62,598 bases of DNA from positions 57,928-120,525 of the forward strand of contig NZ_KQ948946.1 of assembly GCF_001514235.1 (NCBI RefSeq). Reading direction: 5' to 3'. The notes beneath the pieces were generated by a model, which had not been told where the DNA came from, ran no database searches, and saw only the letters and a list, made by a program, of their open reading frames with translations. Positions 56,638-62,598 of this stretch are shown in pieces. Made by a program: the position numbers and the translations under genes. Within the stretch, counting starts at the first letter, position 1; each line of letters opens with the position of its first letter. This stretch comes from Streptomyces caeruleatus. GTDB lineage: Bacteria; Actinomycetota; Actinomycetes; Streptomycetales; Streptomycetaceae.

Positions 56638-58017
56638 ATGGTGAAGGAACGTGCGCGCATTCTCGTTGTCGGCGGCGGCTACGTCGGGATGTACACGGCC
56701 CTGCGTCTCCAGCGGAGACTGAAACAGGAACTGGGCCGCGGCGAAGCCGAGATCACCGTGGTCACTCCCGACCCGTACATGACCTATCAGCCATTCCTCC
56801 CCGAAGCGGCCGCCGGCTCGATCTCCCCGCGCCATGTGGTCGTACCGCTGCGCCGCGTCCTGTCCCGGTGCCGGGTCATCATCGGTGAGGCCACCGCCAT
56901 CGACCACGCCAAGCGCACGGCGACCCTGACCACCCTCGCCTCCGAGGAGGAGGGCACGGGCAGCGAACAGCTCTCCTACGACGAGCTCGTGCTCGCCCCC
57001 GGCTCCATCGCGCGCACCCTCCCCATCCCCGGCCTCGCCGACCATGCCATCGGCTTCAAGACCGTCGAGGAGGCCATCGGCCTGCGCAACCACGTCATCG
57101 AGCAGATGGACATCGCCTCCTCCACCCGCGACCCCGCGATCCGCGACGCGGCCCTCACCTTCGTCTTCGTCGGCGGCGGCTACGCGGGCGTGGAGGCACT
57201 CGGCGAACTCGAGGACATGGCCCGCTACGCCACGCGCTACTACCACAACGTCCGCCCCGAGGACATGAAGTGGATCCTCGTCGAGGCCTCGGACCGCATC
57301 CTGCCCGAGGTCGGCGAGGACATGGGCCGCTACACCGTCACCGAACTGCGCCGCCGCAACATCGACGTACGGCTGCACACCCGCCTGGAGTCCTGCGCCG
57401 ACCGCGTCGCCGTCCTCAGCGACGGCGCCCGCTTCCCGACCCGTACGGTCGTCTGGACGGCCGGCGTCAAGCCGCACCCGATCCTCGCCGCGACCGACCT
57501 GCCACTTAATGAGCGCGGCAGGCTGAGGTGCACCCCCGAGCTGACGATCGAAGGCACCACGCACGCGTGGGCCGCGGGAGACGCCGCCGCCGTCCCCGAC
57601 GTCACCGCGGACGAACCCGGCAAGGAGTGCGCCCCCAACGCCCAGCACGCCCTGCGCCAGGCGAAGGTCCTCGGCGACAACATCGTCCACGCCCTGCGTG
57701 GCGAACCCCTGGAGACGTACGCCCACAAGTACGCCGGTTCGGTCGCCTCCCTCGGCTTCCACAAGGGTGTCGCACAGGTCTACGGACGCAAGCTCAAGGG
57801 CTACGCTGCCTGGTTCATGCACCGCGTCTACCACCTCAGCAGGGTGCCGACCTTCAACCGCAAGGCCCGTGTCCTGGCCGAATGGACCCTCTCGGGCCTC
57901 TTCAAGAGGGAGGTCGTCTCCCTCGGTTCACTCGAACATCCCCGAGCGGAGTTCGAACTCGCGGCCGGTGGAAAGCATCACCTCAAGCCGGAAGACGACC
58001 CGAAGGGGTCGTCCTGA
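56638..58017 (+). CDS. ndh: Type II NADH dehydrogenase
   Basis: A 459-aa non-proton-pumping NADH:quinone oxidoreductase. The FAD site is ILVVGGGYVGMYTALRL, with MTYQPFLPEAAAGSISPRH. The NADH site is FVFVGGGYAGVEALGELE, and the C-terminal FAD motif is TTHAWAAGDAAAVPD. The C-terminal part is membrane-associated (KGYAAWFMHRVYHLSR). Starts at ATG 56638 or GTG 56605 are possible; neither has a strong Shine-Dalgarno. Divergent from atrA. Confidence 0.92.
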   Translation: MVKERARILVVGGGYVGMYTALRLQRRLKQELGRGEAEITVVTPDPYMTYQPFLPEAAAGSISPRHVVVPLRRVLSRCRVIIGEATAIDHAKRTATLTTLASEEEGTGSEQLSYDELVLAPGSIARTLPIPGLADHAIGFKTVEEAIGLRNHVIEQMDIASSTRDPAIRDAALTFVFVGGGYAGVEALGELEDMARYATRYYHNVRPEDMKWILVEASDRILPEVGEDMGRYTVTELRRRNIDVRLHTRLESCADRVAVLSDGARFPTRTVVWTAGVKPHPILAATDLPLNERGRLRCTPELTIEGTTHAWAAGDAAAVPDVTADEPGKECAPNAQHALRQAKVLGDNIVHALRGEPLETYAHKYAGSVASLGFHKGVAQVYGRKLKGYAAWFMHRVYHLSRVPTFNRKARVLAEWTLSGLFKREVVSLGSLEHPRAEFELAAGGKHHLKPEDDPKGSS

Positions 58018-58256
58018 CCGGACCCAGGAACTCCACCGACGGGGCAGGCGTCTGACGGGTGTCGGCCGGCTCGGCCGCACTGCCAGACTGATCCCGAACC
58101 GATCTGAACCGATCCCGACCCTGGACGGGCACCCGCCCGCCCTACGACCCACAAGGCTCTCCCCACAGTGCTGCAACCCGGGGGTGCTGGTGCCACCCCT
58201 CAGACCCCAGGCCGGGTCCGGAGCTGGCCGAAGACGACGACACGAGGCAAGGATTC

Positions 58257-59918
58257 GTGAACTTCACGCGCTGGAGCGCCCGGCTCCCCGGAACGCAGCG
58301 CCGCGCCGCAGCGCGGACCGAACCCGCTGCGGCGGTCACCCAGGACCGCAGAGGAGAGAGCCCGGGCGCCGTCCCCGCGGCCCGCGCCGAACATCTCACC
58401 GACGACACCAAGCCGATCCCCGCCGTGGACGAACTCCCGGTCCGTGAGGTCCTGGACCGGGTCCCGGCCCTGGTCGCCCTGGTCCACGGCACCGAACACC
58501 GTCTGGCCTACGTCAACGACGCGTACGTGGCCGCCTTCGGCGTACGCCCCCCGGGCGAACCGGCCCGCGAGGCCCTGCCCGAACTGGCCGAACTGGGCCT
58601 GCTCCCCCTGCTCGACCAGGTCCTGCGCAGCGGCAAGCCCCGCACCCTCAAGTCCCGCAAGGCCCCCGACGGCCGCTCCTACACGTTCACCTGCACCCCC
58701 GTCGCGGAGGGCGACGGCGGCGTCCTCGTCTTCGCCACGGACGTCACCGACCACGCCGAGGCCGCCGAACGCCTCCGCGCCAGCGAACGCCGCCAACGCG
58801 AAACGGCCGTCACCCTCCAGCGCTCCCTCCTCCCCCAGGAGCTCGAAGAACCGGACGACCTGCGCATCGCCGCCACCTACCACCCCGGCGGCACGGAGGC
58901 CGCGGTCGGCGGCGACTGGTACGACGTGATCACCCTGGGCGGCGGCCGCACGGCCCTGGTGATCGGCGACGTCATGGGCAGAGGAGTACGAGCGGCCGCG
59001 GTGATGGGCCAGCTCCGCACAGCGGTCAGGGCCTACGCCCGCCTGGACCTCCCCCCGCACGAGGTCCTCCAGCTCCTGGACGGTTTGGCAACGGAGATCG
59101 ACGCCAACCAGATCGCCACCTGCGTCTACGCCATCCACGACCCGAACGAGGGCCGCCTGGTCTACGCCTCCGCCGGCCACCTCCCCATCCTCGTCCGTGA
59201 CGAGAACGGCGACGTCCAGCGCGCCGACGAACCCACCGGCCCGCCCCTCGGCACCGGCGGCTGGATGCACGCGTCCGGCTCGATCGCCCTGAGCCCCGGC
59301 TCCACGGCGGTCCTCTATACCGACGGCCTGGTGGAACGCCGCGACGAGGACCTGGACGAGGGCATCGCCTCCCTGCAACGCGCCCTGGCCGGCGCGACCG
59401 GCACCCCCCAGGTCGTCTGCGACCGCCTGGTCCGCTCGGCCGGCGTCACGGCGGACCACGACGACGACGTGGCGGTCCTCGTCCTCCAGCACCCCGCCCG
59501 CACCGGCCCCGACAGCGACCTCTTCCGCAACGCCGCCCTGGAACTCCTCGGCGGCATCGAGGCAGCCCCCCGCGCGCGTGCCTTCGCCTCCGGCGTCCTC
59601 ACCAGTTGGCGCTTCCCGCCCGACCTCCACGACCTGGGCGTCCTGGCCGCCAGCGAACTGGTCGCCAACTCCCTCCAACACGGCACCCCACCAATGCGCC
59701 TCCGCCTCCGCCGCACCGACCGCCGCCTGATCATCGAGGTAACAGACGGCGACGACCACCTCCCCCGCCGCCGCCGAGCAGAACCAGCCGACGAATCCGG
59801 CCGAGGCATCGCCATCGTCGCCTCCATCTCCTCAGCCTGGGGCTCCCGCAGAACCCCAGGCGGCGGCAAGGCGGTGTGGTGCGAGTTCGCACTACCGAAG
59901 ACAGCCCCGCCCGGCTGA
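58257..59918 (+). CDS. PAS-PP2C(SpoIIE)-HATPase switch protein
   Basis: A 553-aa protein. The N-terminal leader (about 1-55) is followed by a PAS domain (about 60-165; LAYVNDAYVAAFGVRPP). The SpoIIE phosphatase domain (about 180-400) has GDWYDVI, GDVMGRGVRAA, SAGHLPILVR and DHDDDVAVLVL. A HATPase-c anti-sigma kinase-like domain (about 430-550) follows with ELVANSLQHG. GTG start at 58257, Shine-Dalgarno GAGGCAAGG. It has both arms of a partner-switching system in one protein, possibly sensing redox beside ndh. Confidence 0.9.
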   Translation: MNFTRWSARLPGTQRRAAARTEPAAAVTQDRRGESPGAVPAARAEHLTDDTKPIPAVDELPVREVLDRVPALVALVHGTEHRLAYVNDAYVAAFGVRPPGEPAREALPELAELGLLPLLDQVLRSGKPRTLKSRKAPDGRSYTFTCTPVAEGDGGVLVFATDVTDHAEAAERLRASERRQRETAVTLQRSLLPQELEEPDDLRIAATYHPGGTEAAVGGDWYDVITLGGGRTALVIGDVMGRGVRAAAVMGQLRTAVRAYARLDLPPHEVLQLLDGLATEIDANQIATCVYAIHDPNEGRLVYASAGHLPILVRDENGDVQRADEPTGPPLGTGGWMHASGSIALSPGSTAVLYTDGLVERRDEDLDEGIASLQRALAGATGTPQVVCDRLVRSAGVTADHDDDVAVLVLQHPARTGPDSDLFRNAALELLGGIEAAPRARAFASGVLTSWRFPPDLHDLGVLAASELVANSLQHGTPPMRLRLRRTDRRLIIEVTDGDDHLPRRRRAEPADESGRGIAIVASISSAWGSRRTPGGGKAVWCEFALPKTAPPG

Positions 59919-59930
59919 TCCAGCCTGATT

Positions 59931-60044
59931 CCAGCCCCTCCGGCGTTTGAGGGGCGGGGGTCCAGGGGGCAGAGCCCCCTGGCGGGGTGGAAGGGGCGGA
60001 GCCCCTTCAGGGATGGGACGGGTAGGGGCGGCGGGGGCGAAAAA
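59931..60044 (+). repeat. Dispersed intergenic repeat, copy 3 (diverged)
   Basis: It starts CAGCCCCTCCGGCGTTTGAGG and ends GGCGGGGGCGAAAA, in the same order and with the same hairpins as copies 1 and 2 but with a single leading unit. It lies between the convergent switch-protein and MFS genes. Confidence 0.8.
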
Positions 60045-60045
60045 C

Positions 60046-61338
60046 TCAGGCGTGCGCCCGAGGCTGCCCAGAACCCGCCACAACCCCCTGCGCCACCACT
60101 CGACTCTTCCCCAACCACGGCTGATCCTGCACAGCGGTCAACTCACGCCCCAACCGCACCGCGAGCCAGCTGATCCCCAACGAGAACAACAGAAACGTCA
60201 CCACATACGGCCCGTGCAACGCCGCCCCCATAGGACCACCCACAGCCGGCCCCAAAGCCAACGCAAGCTGTTTCACCAGGGCAAACGCAGAGTTGTACTG
60301 CCCAGCCATCCCCTCAGGCGCAAGATCCGCCACCAGCGGCGCGACCGTCGGCGACAACATCGCCTCACCCAGCCCGAACAACGCATACGTGAAGACGAAG
60401 GCCGCCGTAGCCATCTCCTGGCTCCCGTGCCCCAGCCCCGCATACCCCGCGGCAACCCACGCCACGGCCCAGATCAACCCCACAGCCGCGATCACCCGCG
60501 ACCGCCTCCGTCGCTCGACGAACTTCAACACGGCGAACTGCGCCACCACGATCATCGCGGTGTTGGCAGCCAACGCGGTCCCCAGCGCAGACGTGGAAAC
60601 CCCGGCAGCCTCAACCCCGTAAGCGCTCAACCCCGACTCGAACTGCCCGTAGCAAGCGAAGAACAGCACGAACCCCAGCACGGACAGCTGCACCATCGCC
60701 CGATTCCGGAGCAACTGCTTCCAGCTCCCCTTCCCCGCCCCGGCCCCCGGCGCCCCACCGATCCGCGGCGCACTCGGCATCCGCACCGTCGCCATCACCA
60801 CCACAAGCAGCAGGAACATCGCCGCTTCGATGGCGAACAGCAGAGTGAAGGACGAAACGCTGGTCGCGTCGACGAGGTGCCCCCCGATCAGCCCGCCGAC
60901 CCCCAGCCCCAGGTTCTGCAGAAAGAACTGCATCGCGAACGCCCGCGACCGGGTCTCCGCGGTCGAGCAGTCCACGATCATCGTCGCGAGTGCCGGCTGC
61001 ATCACGGCCTGCCCCGCCCCGAGCGCGGCCGCAGACAGCAGTACGGCCGCCGCACTCCCCGCGAGTCCCAGGCTCAGCGCCCCGAGCGCGGCAGTGACCA
61101 GGGCGGCGAGCAGCACCGGCAGCGGGCCCCGCCGGACGATGGCCCGTCCGGCGAACGGCAGTACGACCAGCGCCGCCACGGCGAAGACGGCGAGGACGAG
61201 CCCCGCCGTCATGGCCCCCAGCCCCCGCACCTGCGCCACATAGACATACAGGTAGGGGACGGTGAAGCCGAGCCCGAACGCGCTGAGTGCGTTGCCCACG
61301 TGGATCCGGCGCATCGCTGCGCCCATCGCCCTGGTCAC
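60046..61338 (-). CDS. MFS transporter
   Basis: A 430-aa major-facilitator with 12 predicted membrane spans. It starts VTRAMGAAMRRIHVGNALSA; GTG 61338 with GAGAGAGG upstream; a GTG 6 nt earlier is too near the Shine-Dalgarno. The MFS A-like motif GRAIVRRGPLPVLL follows TM2. Drug:H+ antiporter-like features suggest efflux. Divergent from a MarR gene that probably represses it. Confidence 0.9.
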   Translation of the reverse strand: MTRAMGAAMRRIHVGNALSAFGLGFTVPYLYVYVAQVRGLGAMTAGLVLAVFAVAALVVLPFAGRAIVRRGPLPVLLAALVTAALGALSLGLAGSAAAVLLSAAALGAGQAVMQPALATMIVDCSTAETRSRAFAMQFFLQNLGLGVGGLIGGHLVDATSVSSFTLLFAIEAAMFLLLVVVMATVRMPSAPRIGGAPGAGAGKGSWKQLLRNRAMVQLSVLGFVLFFACYGQFESGLSAYGVEAAGVSTSALGTALAANTAMIVVAQFAVLKFVERRRRSRVIAAVGLIWAVAWVAAGYAGLGHGSQEMATAAFVFTYALFGLGEAMLSPTVAPLVADLAPEGMAGQYNSAFALVKQLALALGPAVGGPMGAALHGPYVVTFLLFSLGISWLAVRLGRELTAVQDQPWLGKSRVVAQGVVAGSGQPRAHA

Positions 61339-61360
61339 GTTCACCTCTCTCGATGTAGAT

Positions 61361-61395
61361 CTGAAGACTTCAAAGCTAAAGTTCGAAGCTAAAGA
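61361..61395. promoter_or_regulatory. Operator-like repeats between MFS and marR genes
   Basis: The palindrome TGAAGACTTCA (61362-61372) is followed by two direct copies of AAGCTAAAG (61373-61381 and 61386-61394), in the 108-bp divergent region. Its AT content is high. A probable binding site for the adjacent MarR protein. Confidence 0.62.
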
Positions 61396-61446
61396 GTACA
61401 CATCCAAGGACTTCAACGCCAAGCAGACCCATGCCATACTCGGCCC

Positions 61447-61995
61447 ATGGGCGACACCCGCGACATCGGCGAACCGACACTCGAAGAACAGATCGCCGCC
61501 TACCAGCGCGAGTTCCAGGACCTCGACCCCCAGGTGGAGAAGGTCGTCTCGGCACTGTCCCGCCTGAACCGCCGTATGAACGTCGCCTACGGCCGTCAGA
61601 CCGCGGCGCTCGGCATCAGCAACGCCGAGTGGGAGGTCCTCAAGGCCCTGGTCCTCTCTGGCGCCCCGTACCGCATGGGCCCCAGCGACCTCGCCAAGCG
61701 CCTCGGCCTCACCCCGGCCGCCATGACCCACCGGATCGACCGCATGGTCGCCGAGGGCCTGGTCACCCGGGAGCGCGACGAGTCCAACCGCGTCCGCGTC
61801 ATCGTCGAGCTCACCGTCGAGGGCAGGGAGAAGTGGCTGGAGGCGATGCGGCTCGCGTCGGTCTTCGAGGAGGACCTGCTCCAGGACCTCTCGGCCGAGG
61901 AGCGCACCACCCTCGGCGAAGTCCTCACCCGCCTGCTCCGCAGGGTGGAGCACGCCCAGCCGGACGCCGGCGGACGCCTCAGCGACCTGGACTGA
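61447..61995 (+). CDS. MarR-family regulator of the adjacent MFS gene
   Basis: A 182-aa winged helix (DLAKRLGLTPAAMTHRIDRMVAEGLVTR, wing ERDESNRVRVIVELT). ATG at 61447. Divergent from the MFS gene with operator-like repeats between them: a typical efflux repressor arrangement. Ligand unknown. Confidence 0.88.
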   Translation: MGDTRDIGEPTLEEQIAAYQREFQDLDPQVEKVVSALSRLNRRMNVAYGRQTAALGISNAEWEVLKALVLSGAPYRMGPSDLAKRLGLTPAAMTHRIDRMVAEGLVTRERDESNRVRVIVELTVEGREKWLEAMRLASVFEEDLLQDLSAEERTTLGEVLTRLLRRVEHAQPDAGGRLSDLD

Positions 61996-62015
61996 CCAGG
62001 ACCGCTGCCCCGGCA

Positions 62016-62598
62016 GAAAAGATCTTGACAAGGGGTTCTTGACAGCCCCCTCCCGGATCCGTAGAGTTCTTCGGGTTGCCGCCGAGCCGTAACGGTTCTG
62101 CGACAGCACCTCCCGCCGCGAAAGCGGCAAACCAAACCACCAGCACGATCTCCCCACGGGGTTGATTTCGGCGTGCCCGAATTCAATTCGAATTGGGACT
62201 CGGCGGCCCGATTGGGAATCGCCGAGAGGATCCGCTAAGGTTTGAGACGTCGGAACGGCCCAACGGCCGCGAAGACAAGCCCCGCTGACTGGGAGTCAGG
62301 CCCGAAAGGATCTGATAGAGTCGGAGTCGCCGGAAAGGGAAACGCGAGAGCGGGAACCTGGAAAGCACCGAGGAAATCGGATCGGAAAAGGATCTGATAG
62401 AGTCGGAAACGTAAGACCGAAGGGAAGCGCCCGGAGGAAAGCCCGAGAGGGTGAGTACAAAGGAAGCGTCCGTTCCTTGAGAACTCAACAGCGTGCCAAA
62501 AATCAACGCCAGATATGTTGATACCCCGTCTCCAGCATCTGCTGGGGCGAGGTTCCTTTGAAATAAACACAGCGAGGACGCTGTGAACGGTCGGGCCT
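62016..62598 (+). promoter_or_regulatory. rRNA operon leader with several promoters
   Basis: A gene-free 600 bp with Streptomyces rrn leader features. One promoter has -35 TTGACA (62039-62044) and -10 TAGAGT (62062-62067), a 17-bp spacer. Further -10 TAGAGT elements occur in two near-copies GGATCTGATAGAGTCGG (ending about 62325 and 62407), and TAAGGT lies near 62237. Toward the end is the leader segment GAGAACTCAACAGCGTGCC typical of pre-16S. The 16S gene itself is beyond the window. Confidence 0.82.
62039..62067 (+). promoter_or_regulatory. rrn promoter with consensus -35/-10
   Basis: TTGACA-17 bp-TAGAGT, the best-matched vegetative (HrdB-type) promoter in the window, 43 bp after the marR stop codon. 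Confidence 0.75.

Overview
The window is chromosomal DNA of a Streptomyces or very close actinobacterium. The GC content is very high with strong third-position GC. Starts are often GTG, and one is TTG. The gene repertoire is Streptomyces-specific: an AfsR-like regulator, an AtrA-type TetR regulator, a PAS/PP2C/HATPase switch protein, a mycothiol-dependent isomerase-family protein and a c-di-AMP riboswitch in front of a cell-wall hydrolase. From memory, the order on the right (M23 peptidase, PrsW, TrmB, sporulation-associated TPR protein, asparagine-synthase homologue, AfsR-like, ECF sigma, AtrA, NDH-2, SpoIIE-like, MFS, MarR) matches the S. coelicolor SCO4108-SCO4122 neighbourhood. No alignment was possible.

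Bases 1-16967 are the right-hand part of an actinomycete integrative and conjugative element (AICE). Reading in from its right end it has an attachment site identical to a tRNA-Lys 3' end, a tyrosine integrase, a divergent pair of Xre-type repressors, and a tightly overlapped seven-gene operon ending in a prim-pol/helicase replication protein. An iteron-rich probable origin follows, then a DEAD-box helicase, an SSB, small coupled genes, membrane Spd-like genes, an FtsK/TraB-type translocase, a candidate clt transfer locus and an excisionase-like protein. The left end and the intact tRNA lie before base 1.

Bases 16968-25332 form a second segment bounded by a second copy of the same 46-bp att core. 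It has no integrase, translocase or replication gene. This is the structure expected of a cis-mobilisable element (CIME) in tandem with the AICE. It carries a DUF6415-like protein, an Xre regulator, an HD-domain nucleotidase, a lipoprotein, a large secreted multidomain protein with an overlapping secreted partner, and gene remnants.

Just right of the outer att site (25439-28066) is a three-gene cluster of a SLOG-like nucleotide-binding protein, a RipA/SLATT-like three-helix membrane protein, and a membrane-anchored protein with a TIR/nucleoside-processing-like domain. It looks like a nucleotide-signalling conflict (defence) system, and I know of no described system with exactly this composition.

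From 28425 on the region is core chromosome: a secreted subtilisin-like protease; a MarR/RibA/permuted RibD flavin-precursor locus with three matching palindromes; tRNA-fMet; a PP2C phosphatase; a riboswitch-controlled M23 peptidase; PrsW; TrmB; an LhgO-like oxidase; a secreted histidine phosphatase; and a run of developmental and antibiotic regulators. Three copies of a long intergenic repeat sit behind genes at 41924, 49371 and 59931. The window ends in the multi-promoter leader of an rRNA operon whose 16S gene begins beyond base 62598.
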